Shown piece by piece: positions 44,329 to 56,351 of a stretch of DNA of 64,000 nt. The stretch is from Helichrysum umbraculigerum. Taxonomy: Eukaryota > Streptophyta > Magnoliopsida > Asterales > Asteraceae. Every line of letters begins with the position of its first letter. Position 1 is the stretch's first letter. Position numbers and translations under genes: made by a program. Where the stretch lies: assembly GCA_949592205.1 (NCBI GenBank), contig CATIUR010000004.1, forward strand, positions 70,095,837 through 70,159,836, in the 5' to 3' direction. Below the pieces are notes generated by a model. The model was not told the DNA's origin. It saw only the letters and a list, made by a program, of their open reading frames with translations, and did not search any database.

Positions 44329-46748
44329 TGTAACAACCGGCAAATTAGGACTAGAATTAGTGCCTAATTCTTCGTTAATACATGTAATTAGTTCTGTGTT
44401 AGGCTAATTTATGTATCGAATTATATATATTGTTAAATATATATGAAAATGCGATTTGGTTAAATCGTACGCAACTTAAATAGAATGAAATTCTATTCGG
44501 TTAATACGGACGTTGGTGAACAAATGTTTAAAAACTAAAATAACGCAATTATGACCGAAATGCTATTTTATAATAGTTAGTAACTGCCTTGTACTACCCG
44601 ATTTAAAACTTACGCGATTTAAAGACGAAAGTAATTAAATTTAATTTAAACTGTTAAAGATTTAAGGAAATAATTTAAATAAATTATTTAACTAGAATTG
44701 CAATTTTATAAAAATAATTAAACGCGTAAAATGGATATTTAACGTTTAAACGACGGAGCAAACGAACACCGCACGGGGAGCGGAGACAGGAAAATGGGAG
44801 GATAACCTCCCATTCCCCACCTTTCTCTTTTCATTTCATCTTTTCCCTCTCTCTCTCCTTCATCTTTTTCTCTCAACTTTCATCACCACCAAAACCCACC
44901 AAAATCACCAAATAAACATACTAAACGCACCCGGATTTCGTGACTACTTTGGAAGAAAACGTTCACCTTCTCACGATCTACATTCCTATCTTTTCGGATT
45001 TTCAATCCGACGCCGCGTAAGTTTCCGACAAATCCCGACATCTCTAGTTTTCAATCATTTTTACTAGTTTATGGTTTAAATAGGCTTAATATGTTCATAT
45101 AAGGGTTGGGTAAAAGATTTGGACCCAACGGAAACCGGGAAACTCGTTTTCGACAAAAATTCCGGCCATCAGACCGCTACGTCGCACCTGGCCAGGGGCC
45201 TCTGCGACGTCGCGGCCTACGTCGCACAAAAATCCCAACGTCGCACTAGCGACGCAGCTCCTTACGTCGCATTAATTTGCGGACGTCGCACGTAGCGACG
45301 TAGACTTTAACGTCGCCCCCTACGTCGCATTGATTTGCGAAGGTATGCGACGTACCTGCCTACGTCGCACCTTACGTCGCTTGCAACGTCGCATGCTACG
45401 TCGCACAAACCAGAACCTTGAAAACTCACATTTTCACTAAGTGTCGAACTTTTACAACCTCAAATCCTTATACGATACGACCTAACAATCATAATAAAAC
45501 ATACCTTCCTATTACAATTACTTTAATTTGCGTATTGAATGACAAACTTTAATTATAACAAATCACCAACGGGCCGTATACTTTGTTACGAACGCGAACA
45601 AACCAACATTTAAACACAACGGGTTGTATGAACAACTAGCCTAGATGGTCTTGCGAGACATCTACTTACTTAACCTTACGTGTTTAGGCACTAGAAGGTC
45701 ACGGGTTCGGAGAACCTACTTGCTTTACTACTACTTGCTATTTACCACCGCTTGACTCAGGTGAGTCTTACAGCCCCACTTTTACTGTTTTACTGTTTTA
45801 CATACGGGGTGAGATACAATGCTTATTTTTCTTGAACACAAGTACGAAACATACATTTTACTATACGGGATTGCGTGAGTCTTACAGCCCCATTTTTACT
45901 GTTTTACTGTTTTGGGGTGGGATACATTGCTCGCTTTTCATAAAAACAGTACTGATAAACTTTTACACGGATAGCATGAGTAAAACTTTTTCTTAAACGC
46001 GAATACTAGTAAATGAATCCATTTGGGACTGACGGTCCCCGTCCGGGGTAGTCGCGCTACCACGAACCGTTATGTAGAAACGGACGATTAGTATTAGTAA
46101 ATGGATCCATTAGGGAAATGACCCTCCCCGCCCGGGGTAGTAGCGCTACCACGAACCGTTATGTATAAACGGGCGACTATTATTTCGTTACTTATGCTTG
46201 CTCAATTTCGAGCATGTCACGGGAGCAACTGATTATTTACGGGTTAAGCTTCGATTATGAGCCTCATGGCAACGGTATAACTTGATTACTTTACTTTTGC
46301 GAGATTTGCAAATACTTGATATGCGCCTACGGGCACTACTGATGAAATCTTGTGTTCAAACTGATTATTTACTGATAAACTTGTGAGATTCACCAACCTT
46401 TTGGTTGACCCTTTTTAGCATGTATTCTCAGGTACACTTACGGAGTAGGATCACTCCAGGATTACTAGCTAGAGTCGCATGATTTCCAAACTGCATTTAA
46501 CGGAGATTCTTTGGCATTATCTTTTGTAACTATGGTTATGTAATAGAATCTCCCGCCACATACGCGGACTCTAGGCTTACATATTTTTGTAAAGAAAACT
46601 ATATGTTTTCGAACGATTAAATTATGAAATGTAATTATTTTACAAAACGTCTCATTTAGAGGTCGTTTGCTGTATATCTTGTGCTTTGTATATTGATTAG
46701 TAACACCCAAGTATGCTTCCGCAAATCATTAAATTTGGGGGTGTTACA
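44329..46748 (+). repeat. E2 3' LTR (2,420 bp)
   Basis: Pairs with 36318-38743. The mini-repeat block at 45179-45407 lacks 6 bp relative to the 5' LTR. Confidence 0.95.
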
Positions 46749-48112
46749 CCGTTGGTGACGGTTTGTAGCAAAAATTCTAAAATGTTGACTTTGCTACAGT
46801 AAATGTGCTACAGTGAATTGCTACAGTAAAATTTGACTTTTTGCTACAGTAACTTTGACTTTTCTATAGTGAAAATCCTTTAAAATTTCCAAGTTTTCTG
46901 TTTTCTGCGACATAAGCTGCGACACAAGGATTTGTATGCGACACAAGGGTTGTGTCGCATGAAGGATGCGACGCAATAGCTCTGCGACACAGTGGTTGTG
47001 TCGCAAAAAGCTTGCGATGCTAATTCAATAGCGACAGAACGGTTGTGTCGTATTAAATACCACATAGTATGCGACATAGAGTGCGACACAATATTGTGTC
47101 GCAAAGGTTACGACACTAAAGGATTGGTACGACACAAGGTGCGACACAAACGGGTTTATGCGACACAGCATGCGACACAAGGCTTGTGTCGCATGTATGA
47201 ACACCAGCCCAGAAACTTTCGGGTTTCAAGAATTTTCGACCAAAAACGCAAATCTAACCCATTTTTGAGCTATAAAATCGTGTATTCTTCATGTATTAGG
47301 TTATATCTAAGTTGTGTACACATGAAAACATCAAAACATTACACCAAATTGAATAGATCTAAGATTTTAGAAATTTCTTACTTTTGCAAATCGAGCCAAA
47401 TGGAGGATGGAACGATGAAAACGATCTTGATATTCTTGCTCCACTCGTGATGGTGATTCCAAATATGTAATTTTCGTGTGTCGGTTTGTATTCCGAAAAT
47501 TTGGTGTAGATTGGAGTTGAGAGAGTTTATGAGGTGTGTGTTTTTGGAGAAATGAAAAATGAAAGAAGAAAGTAGGAGTGGGGGTGGGGTTGGCTGATCC
47601 ATCAAGGAAGGAGGGGGAAAATACTCCCCAAAACACAGTGTTGACTCCGTGTCCTAATTGTTTAATTACTCGTTTTTAATATTTAACCAAACGTTTACAT
47701 TTTTAAAATGTAACTAGAGTATTTAAATAAAAAAAATACCTTGAAATTAATAATAGAAACATTTGTCGCAGTATCTAAATTACTAACCCGCGTTTATTAC
47801 GTTTTGTTGCATTATTTAAATGTCGTCGCAATAATATATAAATAATGTTCGTTCAGTTGCGTATTTTATATAACAAAATACGTTCTTATTATTTAAGTAA
47901 ATTTCTGTCACTAACGTTCAAATAAACTGTGTCGGACTCCGTCCGGTTAATTCGTACGATTAATCCAAATCGCGTAAGTACACACATATATATATAATCA
48001 CCTTATATATATATATACAAATAGAGCCTGTAATTAGTCCTATTACATACTAATTACAACTAGTTACAAACAATTAGGCATAATTAATTATCCTAATTAT
48101 GCAGGTGTTACA
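46749..48112 (-). repeat. E4 3' LTR, right piece
   Basis: Resumes at CCGTTGGTGAC, the point matching E1 position about 267. Contains the CGACAC mini-repeat block (46905-47195) and ends GTGTTACA at 48112, followed by E4's polypurine tract. Joined LTR length is about 2,435 bp. Confidence 0.9.
46905..47195. repeat. CGACAC/GTGTCG mini-repeat block in E4 LTR
   Basis: Same motif type as E1 (GCGACACAA and TTGTGTCGC) but with different unit order and spacing. About 12 forward and 5 inverted copies. Confidence 0.8.
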
Positions 48113-48145
48113 TTCTCCCTTTGTTAAAGAAATTTCGTTCCGAAA

Positions 48146-48400
48146 TTAGCTTGGGTGCACGGACGGTGCGTTATCTGGGAAGAGATGTGGGTATTTCTGT
48201 CGTATTTGGTCTTCCCGTTCCCAGGTGAACTCAGGGCCGCGCCTAGAATTCCACCTGACCTTTACGATGGGAATACGACTCTGTTTCAATCGTTTGACCT
48301 CACGGTCCATGATTTCCATAGGTTCCTCGACAAAATGAAGTTTATCATCGATTTGAATTTCGTCGAGCGGTATAATCAGTGTCTCGTCAGACAGACATTT
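48146..48400 (-). pseudogene. E4 gag-pol C-terminus (chromodomain)
   Basis: Minus-strand tail of E4 pol, from KCLSDETLIIPLDEI to the end, including the chromodomain (KVRWNSRRGPEFTWERED). It was separated from the rest at 58715 by E3. The target duplication CATTT is at 48396-48400. Confidence 0.92.
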
Positions 48401-50763
48401 TGTAACACCCGCCAAATTAGGACTAGTATTTAGTGCCTAATCAGATGTTAATACATGTAATTAGTTCCTTGTTAGGCTAATTAATGTATCGAATTATATA
48501 TATTGTTGAATATATACGAAAATGCGATTTGGTTAAATCGTACGCAATTTAAAGCGGATGTATTTCGATTCTATTTTATATGGACGTTGGTGACAAAATT
48601 TTATTAAATAACGGTTTATGTCAAAAATATTATTATTATAATATTTCGTATCGTACAATCAGGAATTACATAATTTAAAACGTAAAACGGGCAAACCAAA
48701 TAAAATAAATTACAACTTATAACTCAAAATAAAGTGATTAGTAAAATAATTAAACAAACTATCACGCAAAATTCGTAATCTAAAACTTATAATTAAAACG
48801 TAAAATAATTATTTAACGTCTAAACGACGGAGCAAACGAACACCACACGGAACGCGGGGCGAAAAACTGGAAATGGGGATAACCCCACCTCCACCTTCTC
48901 TTTTCTTTCATTTATTTCCTTTCCTCTCTCTCTCCTTCATCTTTTTCTCTCAAACTTTCATCACCAAAACTCACTAAAAATCGCAAATAGCAACATCAAA
49001 CGACCTTGGATCTCATTATCACTTTGGAAGAAAACGACCACCGCGACACGATCTATCATCCTATCTTTTCGGATTTTTAATCCGACACCTTGTAAGTTTC
49101 CGACAAATCCCGAAATCTCTCGTTTTTAAGTGTTTTCACTTTCTAGTAGTTTGTAACAACTTATAATGTCCCTATAAGGGTTGGGTAAAAGTTTTAGACC
49201 GAACGGAAACCGAAAAACTCGTTTTCGACACATTTTCCGGCCAACCGACCGCTACGTCGCATTTGGCCCAGAGTTTATGCGACGTCAGCCTCTACGTCGC
49301 AAAACCCCTCGTTACGTCGCATAGTGCGACGTCAGTCGCAACGTCGCACTAAATTTCGACGTCGCATATAGCGACGTCAGCCTTAACGTCGCCAATACCT
49401 CACTACGTCGCATTTAGCGACGTAAGCCCCTACGTCGCAGAAATCACCTACGTCGCATTAGCGACGCAGCACCCTACGTCGCATTAAATTGCGAAACGTC
49501 GCCTTTAGCGACGTCATGCACAACGTCGCAATCCTACCTGCGACGTCGCACCCGACGTCGCATAAAACAGCAGGTTTTCAAACTTTAATTTCACTAAGTG
49601 TCGAACTTTTACAACCTCAAATCCTTATACGATACGACTTACAAAACGCTTTGGGACACTTTTGTAAGTGCAAAACATCGATAACTTGATAATAATACTT
49701 AAAGATTATTATTTCAAACTCGTCACCAACGGGCCGTACACTTTTCAAACACTTAAACTTATCAACCAAATAGTGGAGATTTGGACATTATAGTTGGATG
49801 GACAACTACTGGGGGTGATCTTTTGAGATACCCAATCATATTTATAACCATCGCGTGTCGCGGACACCCTCAGGTTACAAGTCGTTGGACTTCATTACTC
49901 ACTAATCAACATACGTTTGTTTAAACGCATTCAGACTCAGGTGAGTCTCATAGCCCCTCTTTTTACTGTTTTACTCAGGGGTGTGATATATTGCTCAACT
50001 TTTAACATGTGAACGCAAGTACCAACTTTTCATATACTACATGAGTTTTTCGAAACTAATCATTTTAAAGTCCTCCGTCAGCATAGTTGTTAATACGTTG
50101 TAGCGTGAATATTAGTATATGGTACCATATAGGATTGACCCTCCTCGTTCGGGTTAGCAAGCACTAACCGGGTAAACGGACGTACTAATATTTGGGAAGA
50201 CGAATGTTGATTAGGCATTCGTGGAGGCACCTCGCCCGGAATTCTCTATAGGGGACCCGGCCCTCGAGTTAAGCTCAACTATGTGCTCATGGCTGTATAC
50301 ACGATGATTATCATTTAATTGCTGGATGCAATTCATTATTTAATTGCTGGATGCAATTCACTATTTAATTGCTGGATGCAATTCATTATTTAAATCTTGC
50401 GGTTCATACGATATTACTTGATTTCAAACCTGTGAGCTCACCAGCTTTATAGCTGACCTTTTAGCATATATCGCAGGTACCCAGCAGTAGGATGTTTCTG
50501 CTTCAGGATTTAGCTCGAGTCAGCATACAGACGATTGAGATTTTCTTGCATTAGTATATTTTGTATAAGTACTTATGTACTGAAATCTCATTTTATTTAA
50601 CTCGAGCTATGTAAAGCTTTAAACGTTGTAAACATTTCAGTTATCAATATATTTTGTTAAAACGACGCATATAGAGTCGTTTGCTATTTATCTTTGTGCT
50701 TTGTTATTGATTAGTAACACCCAAATCAAGCTTCCGCAAATCATCAAATTTGGGGGTGTTACA
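48401..50763 (+). repeat. E3 5' LTR (2,363 bp)
   Basis: Ends TGTAACAC...GTGTTACA. Contains the ACGTCGCA block (49252-49565) and the 3 x 25-bp repeat (50318-50395). Near-identical to 56352-58714. Confidence 0.96.
49252..49565. repeat. ACGTCGCA mini-repeat block in E3 5' LTR
   Basis: 14 copies of CGTCGC and 7 of the inverse GCGACG in about 310 bp. Several form perfect short palindromes (GCGACGTCGC). The copy in the 3' LTR is at 57203-57516. Confidence 0.88.
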
Positions 50764-51090
50764 GATTGGTATCAGAGCCTAAGGTTATAGTGAACTAGGT
50801 TGCATTTAGTGAACCTAGACTATGACCATTAGGCAGTATTCCTTATTAGATATGACTGGTTCAGGGATTACAGCATACGAGTTTAATTTAACATAGCCTG
50901 ATCAACTATGTACAATTAAACAAAGATGATGTAAGATCTGAAAGTAGTTATGGCTGAACAGAATACAATAGAAGACTCTGACCTCGAGAGAACCGAGACT
51001 TAAACATGTTTATGCTAGATACTCAATAGGCTATATTATATAGGACTATATGAATATAGGCCTCAATCTTACTAACGCTTTGTCTCAGAA

Positions 51091-51576
51091 ATGGCAAACA
51101 CACCATCAAATTCATCTCGTTCTCAATCCGGGTCGCAGAACCCAAGGGTAGCAAGGAGGAACTCCAGGTTGCCTCGAGCTGGCCCGTACTCCACTCACTC
51201 CACCTTGCCGGCTCTAGCCGCTAGGGTGAATCAACACGAGCAACGACTTCGCACCATGGATGTCGTGTTGCAGGAAACAAACGAAAACTGGAGACTTACA
51301 TCCCTCGAACGCATAGAACAAGTCTCCGACGATCTTGAAACCACTAACAACAACATGGATATCCTTCGTAATCAAATAATAGAAATAAGGGTGGAAAATG
51401 CCCTTCTGCAACAAAGGATGGATGAATGTGTGTAACGCTCACTTGAGGCAGAAGAATATGCGCGTGGACTAACACAACGACTTGCACTAGCAGAAGACAA
51501 CGCCCGACAAGCTAGCAGGCTTGCAAACACTGTGGACCGTCTTGTCACGATGATGGAACAAATTAATCTACGTTAA
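51091..51576 (+). pseudogene. E3 pre-gag coiled-coil ORF with nonsense codon
   Basis: Start ATG 51091 (MANTPSNSSRSQSGSQNPR). TAA at 51433-51435 cuts it after 114 residues, where E1 has Gln (EECEQRS). The frame then continues to the normal end MEQINLR at about 51576. Coiled-coil type sequence as in E1, with which it shares nearly all residues. The truncation removes the most conserved C-terminal part. Confidence 0.8.
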
Positions 51577-51865
51577 GACTAGTGTAGTCCTTGTCTTGTA
51601 ATCTACCCTGTAATCTAGTAACTATCTACGCGCTATTCTATAATTCGGTCGGATGTAACAATTCCCGACATCTTTTGTAATACATCTGTAGGATGTAACC
51701 TTTGAACTCGTATCATCTATCAAGTATTCTTGCTGTTTTCGACTCATATTAATTGCCATTATTCCTGTTGATGTTATGTATTACTGCTTTTATACATGTA
51801 CATCTGAGATAAATGCAACTTTCTTGCAAAATCTCATGTATCTTCATTTCTTTTATTGAAGAATC
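51577..51865. other. E3 spacer between pre-gag ORF and gag
   Basis: No gene. Carries the GTCGG...CCGAC stem (51647-51668) and a second GGATGTAAC (about 51692) as in the other elements. Confidence 0.5.
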
Positions 51866-54800
51866 ATTCCGCCAAAGACCAGACCTTACACTGATGCTCA
51901 GATTACGTCACTCATAACCCAGGCTGTTACTGAAGCCTTAGCTCGGAACACCCCACCAAACTCCACAAGAAACAGCGATACCGCTGGAACCTCTGCCGTC
52001 AAACCTTGTTCTTACAAGGACTTTCAAAGCTGCAAACCCTCGAGTTTCAAGGGTTCTGAAGTAGCCATCGGACTAATCAGATGGTTCGAGAAAATGGAAA
52101 CTGTTTTCCGTGTCAGCAAATGCGCGGAGAACGACAAAGTAAACTTCGCCACCTGCTCTCTTGAAGATGATGCCCACTCTTGGTGGAATTCATATACCCA
52201 ATCAGTGGGTGCTGACATTGCCTACCAAATCACTTGGGAGGAATTGAAAGCCAAACTCACTGCCAAGTACTGCTCTATCGCCAAACTCCAAAAGCTGGAT
52301 GAGGAGTTCTGGAACTTAAAGGTTCAGGGTGGTGACATCGATGGTTATACCACCAGGTTTCAACAACTAGCTGCCCTCCGCCCAGCTATGGTAAGCACTG
52401 AACCTGATAAAATCAGGAAGTACGCCCTTGGTCTCCCTGATTTTGTTCGGGGACACGTCATCTCTTCCAAACCAACCACCATTGACGGTGCAATCTCATT
52501 GGCCCAAGACCTGATGTCTATGAGCCAAGATTCTGAACAACCCACTTCATCATCCCAAAACAACAAACGCAAGTGGTCTGACTACCACAACAACCACTCC
52601 AACCAACAAAACAAGAAACCCGACACCATCAAAGCTTACAACACCACCACTGACATCATCCGGGGTTACACGGGGAGCAAACCATATTGTCCCAAGTGCA
52701 GCCGTCACCATGAGGGTTCCTGTGGTCCCTTTTGCAACAACTGCAAGAGGTACGGCCACCTCACCAAAGATTGCCGCTCACCTGCCAACAACAATTCCAA
52801 CAACAACACCAGACCACCCAAAGTATGCTTTGAGTGTGGGAAACCTGGGCATTTCAGGGACTCGTGCCCAAAACTGAAGAACAACAACAACAACAACCGC
52901 AACAACAACAACAACAACAACACTCGCAGCAGAGCTTTCGTCATCAAATCTGGGGACGCCCGCCAGGACCCGAATGTGGTCTCGGGTATGTTCCTCCTCA
53001 ACAACTTAACTGCTTCTGTTCTATTTGATACTGGTGCTGATAGAAGCTTTATCTCCGATGATTTTTGCCCATTACTTGACATCACTCCTGTTGCCTTAGA
53101 TGTTAAGTACACTGTAGAGCTAGCCAATGGAAAACTTGTAGAAACCACCAGTGTGATACCTAATTGCACTTTAAACCTAGCTGACGAGACCTTTTCGATC
53201 GATCTTATACCCATTGAAATCGGCAGTTTCGACGTCATTATTGGAATGGACTGGTTGTCCAAACATCGAGCTGAAATCGTTTGTCACGATAAGATCGTCC
53301 GTATCCCACTCGCTGTCGGTGGAACCTTGATCATACAGGGGGAGACCGGTGGGACGGGACTCAATATAATCTCCTGCTTAAAAACCCGAAAATTTCTGAG
53401 AAAGGGTTACCCTGCGATACTTGCACACATCACCGAGAAGAAGTCGGAGGAGAAACGACTTGAGGATGTGCCGATTGTTAGAGACTTTCCCGAAGTCTTT
53501 CCGGAAGAACTACCTGGTCTACCTCCGCCTAGACAGGTTGAGTTCTCAATCGATCTCGTGCCGGGTGCCGCACCGGTGGCCCGCACACCATACCGTTTAG
53601 CCCCATCTGAACTTCAGGAGTTGTCCTCTCAGTTACAGGAACTTCTGGATCGAGGATTCATTAGACCAAGTTCGTCACCTTGGGGAGCTCCGGTCTTATT
53701 TGTCAAAAAGAAGGACGGTTCATTCCGAATGTGCATCGACTATCGAGAGTTGAACAAATTGACCGTCAAGAACCGTTATCCACTTCCTCGCATTGATGAT
53801 CTATTCGACCAACTTCAGGGTTCAAGTTTCTACTCAAAAATCGACCTGCGATCAGGTTATCATCAGTTACGAGTTCGCGACACCGATATTCCAAAAACTG
53901 CTTTCAGAACTCGTTACGGGCACTACGAATTCCAAGTGATGCCCTTCGGTCTAACCAACGCACCGGCTGTATTCATGGACCTCATGAACCGGGTGTGCAA
54001 ACCTTACCTCGATAAGTTTGTCATTGTCTTTATCGATGACATACTCATTTACTCGCGCAACGAGCAAGAACATGCGCAACACCTCAGAACCATCCTTGAA
54101 CTACTTAGCCACGAGGAGCTTTATGCTAAATTCTCTAAGTGTGAGTTCTGGATCCAAACCGTTCAATTTCTTGGTCACGTGATCGACAGTCAGGGAATTC
54201 ACGTGGACCCATCAAAAATCGAGGCTATCAAAGACTGGCAAGCACCCACCTCTGCAACTGAAGTACGACAATTCTTGGGTCTTGCTGGGTACTATCGGCG
54301 ATTTATCGAAAATTTCTCTAAAATAGCTCAGCCACTCACGGTACTGACACAGAAGGACAAAAGGTTCGATTGGACTGAGAAACAAGAGTCAGCGTTCCAA
54401 CTTCTGAAACAAAAGCTTTGCAGTGCTCCAATTCTAGCACTACCCGAAGGCACCGATGACTTCGTGGTATACTGCGATGCTTCTCACCAAGGTCTCGGTT
54501 GCGTGTTGATGCAACGAGACAAGGTCATTGCTTATGCCTCACGACAGCTAAAAATTCACGAAAAGAACTACACCACTCATGATCTCGAACTTGGAGCTGT
54601 CGTTTTTGCTCTCAAAATCTGGAGACATTACCTCTACGGCACTAAGTGCACTATCTTTACCGATCATAAAAGTCTCCAACATATCTTCGATCAGAAGGAT
54701 CTCAATATGAGGCAACGTCGATGGGTCGAGTTGCTTACCGATTACGATTGTGAGATCAAGTACCATCCAGGGAAGGCTAATGTTGTAGCCGATGCCCTCA

Positions 54801-56317
54801 GTCGAAAGGAACGACCTAAACCACTTCGAGTCCGAGCCCTCAGTATGACCATTCATAACGATCTTACCATTCAAATTCATACAGCTCAGATCGAAGCCCT
54901 GAAAGCTGAAAACATCAAAAATGAAGCCTTGCGGGGCATTGACAAACAATTTGAAATCAAACCTAACAGGATTAGGTACTTCTCAAACCGAATCTGGTTG
55001 CCCAGTTTTGGGAACCTAAGAGACTTGGTGATGGACGAGGCTCACAAGTCTAAATATTCTATTCATCCTGGATCCGATAAGATGTACCACGGCATCAAGG
55101 AATTTTATTGGTGGCCAAACATGAAAGCCGAAATCGCCACGTATGTCAGCAAGTGTCTTACTTGCTCGAAGGTCAAAACCGAACATCAGAAACCTCCTGG
55201 TTTACTCCAACAACCTGAAATCCCTGAATGGAAATGGGATCAAATTGCCATGGATTTCATAACCAAACTACCCAAGTCGTCGAACGGTTGCGATACCATT
55301 TGGGTGATCGTTGACCGCCTCACCAAATCTGCTCATTTCCTGGCAATCAAGGAAAGCGATAAAATGGAACGCCTCACACAGATATACATCAAGGAAATCG
55401 TTTCCCATCACGGTGTTCCAATCTCGATCATCTCTGACAGAGATGCCCGTTTCACCTCTCACTTTTGGCAATCACTTCAAAAAGCATTGGGCACTCGTCT
55501 CGATATGAGCACCGCGTACCATCCTCAAACCGATGGCCAAAGTGAACGAACCATTCAGACACTGGAAGATATGCTACGCGCCTGCGTAGTTGATTTCGGT
55601 ACAAACTGGGAAAAACATCTACCGTTGTGCGAATTCTCGTACAATAACAGCTATCACGCTAGCATTAGGGCTGCACCTTTTGAGGCATTGTACGGTCGTA
55701 AGTGCCGATCACCTATCTGTTGGACTGAAGTTGGAGATAGTCAACTCACTGGTCCTGAACTCATTCACGCCACCACTGAGAAAATTGTGGAAATCCAAAA
55801 CAGACTCAAAGCCGCACGTGATCGTCAGAAAAGTTATGCTGACGTGAGACGCAAACCACTCGAATTCCAAGTTGGGGATCGAGTACTCTTAAAAGTATCT
55901 CCTTGGAAAGGCGTCATCCGTTTTGGCAAACGCGGGAAGTTGAATCCCCGGTACATCGGGCCTTTTGAGATCCTCGAACGGATTGGCCCCGTAGCTTATC
56001 GATTGCAGCTGCCATCCGAACTCAGCAGCGTGCACCCTACTTTTCATATTTCAAATCTGAAGAAGTGTCTGTCTGATGAGACACTTATCATTCCATTAGA
56101 TGAGATTCGTGTTGACGATAAACTTCACTTCGTTGAGGAACCCGCTGAAATTATGGACCGCGAGGTCAAACAACTGAAACAAAGTCGTATTCCCATCGTC
56201 AAGGTCAGATGGAATTCGCGGCGTGGTCCGGAATTCACCTGGGAACGGGAAGACCAAATGCGACTCAAATATCCTCAACTCTTCACTGATTCCACATCAA
56301 ACACAACTTCGAGCTAA
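51866..56317 (+). CDS. E3 gag-pol polyprotein (start codon lost, otherwise open)
   Basis: Open from 51866 to TAA at 56317. The usual gag ATG is ATT (51866-51868); the first in-frame ATG is at 52094, giving 1,407 residues and dropping the first 76. Domains counted from that Met: gag to about 200, CCHC fingers near 213-227 and 245-258, Asn tract near 262-278, protease DTGA near 312, RT from about 535 (IDYRELN) to FIDDIL near 646, RNase H near 790-900 (YCDAS, ADALSRK), HHCC finger near 985-1025, integrase core (MDFITKLP, SDRDARF, SERTIQ) near 1053-1155, GPY module near 1286, chromodomain near 1350-1396. The best-preserved pol of the four, in line with its near-identical LTRs. Whether gag can start at a non-AUG codon is open. 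Confidence 0.93.
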   Translation: MPPKTRPYTDAQITSLITQAVTEALARNTPPNSTRNSDTAGTSAVKPCSYKDFQSCKPSSFKGSEVAIGLIRWFEKMETVFRVSKCAENDKVNFATCSLEDDAHSWWNSYTQSVGADIAYQITWEELKAKLTAKYCSIAKLQKLDEEFWNLKVQGGDIDGYTTRFQQLAALRPAMVSTEPDKIRKYALGLPDFVRGHVISSKPTTIDGAISLAQDLMSMSQDSEQPTSSSQNNKRKWSDYHNNHSNQQNKKPDTIKAYNTTTDIIRGYTGSKPYCPKCSRHHEGSCGPFCNNCKRYGHLTKDCRSPANNNSNNNTRPPKVCFECGKPGHFRDSCPKLKNNNNNNRNNNNNNNTRSRAFVIKSGDARQDPNVVSGMFLLNNLTASVLFDTGADRSFISDDFCPLLDITPVALDVKYTVELANGKLVETTSVIPNCTLNLADETFSIDLIPIEIGSFDVIIGMDWLSKHRAEIVCHDKIVRIPLAVGGTLIIQGETGGTGLNIISCLKTRKFLRKGYPAILAHITEKKSEEKRLEDVPIVRDFPEVFPEELPGLPPPRQVEFSIDLVPGAAPVARTPYRLAPSELQELSSQLQELLDRGFIRPSSSPWGAPVLFVKKKDGSFRMCIDYRELNKLTVKNRYPLPRIDDLFDQLQGSSFYSKIDLRSGYHQLRVRDTDIPKTAFRTRYGHYEFQVMPFGLTNAPAVFMDLMNRVCKPYLDKFVIVFIDDILIYSRNEQEHAQHLRTILELLSHEELYAKFSKCEFWIQTVQFLGHVIDSQGIHVDPSKIEAIKDWQAPTSATEVRQFLGLAGYYRRFIENFSKIAQPLTVLTQKDKRFDWTEKQESAFQLLKQKLCSAPILALPEGTDDFVVYCDASHQGLGCVLMQRDKVIAYASRQLKIHEKNYTTHDLELGAVVFALKIWRHYLYGTKCTIFTDHKSLQHIFDQKDLNMRQRRWVELLTDYDCEIKYHPGKANVVADALSRKERPKPLRVRALSMTIHNDLTIQIHTAQIEALKAENIKNEALRGIDKQFEIKPNRIRYFSNRIWLPSFGNLRDLVMDEAHKSKYSIHPGSDKMYHGIKEFYWWPNMKAEIATYVSKCLTCSKVKTEHQKPPGLLQQPEIPEWKWDQIAMDFITKLPKSSNGCDTIWVIVDRLTKSAHFLAIKESDKMERLTQIYIKEIVSHHGVPISIISDRDARFTSHFWQSLQKALGTRLDMSTAYHPQTDGQSERTIQTLEDMLRACVVDFGTNWEKHLPLCEFSYNNSYHASIRAAPFEALYGRKCRSPICWTEVGDSQLTGPELIHATTEKIVEIQNRLKAARDRQKSYADVRRKPLEFQVGDRVLLKVSPWKGVIRFGKRGKLNPRYIGPFEILERIGPVAYRLQLPSELSSVHPTFHISNLKKCLSDETLIIPLDEIRVDDKLHFVEEPAEIMDREVKQLKQSRIPIVKVRWNSRRGPEFTWEREDQMRLKYPQLFTDSTSNTTSS

Positions 56318-56351
56318 ATTTCGGGACGAAATTCTTCTAACAGGGGGAGAA

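Larger units (their letters stand above)
36318..46748 (+). mobile_element. E2: chromovirus nested in E4 LTR
   Basis: 10.4-kb plus-strand Tekay-like element. Target duplication CCGTT at 36313-36317 and 46749-46753. LTRs 36318-38743 and 44329-46748, primer site TTGGTATCAGAGCC at about 38746-38759, polypurine tract acagggggagaa at 44317-44328. LTR ends TGTAACAA...GTGTTACA. One nonsense codon in gag-pol; otherwise complete. Confidence 0.97.
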
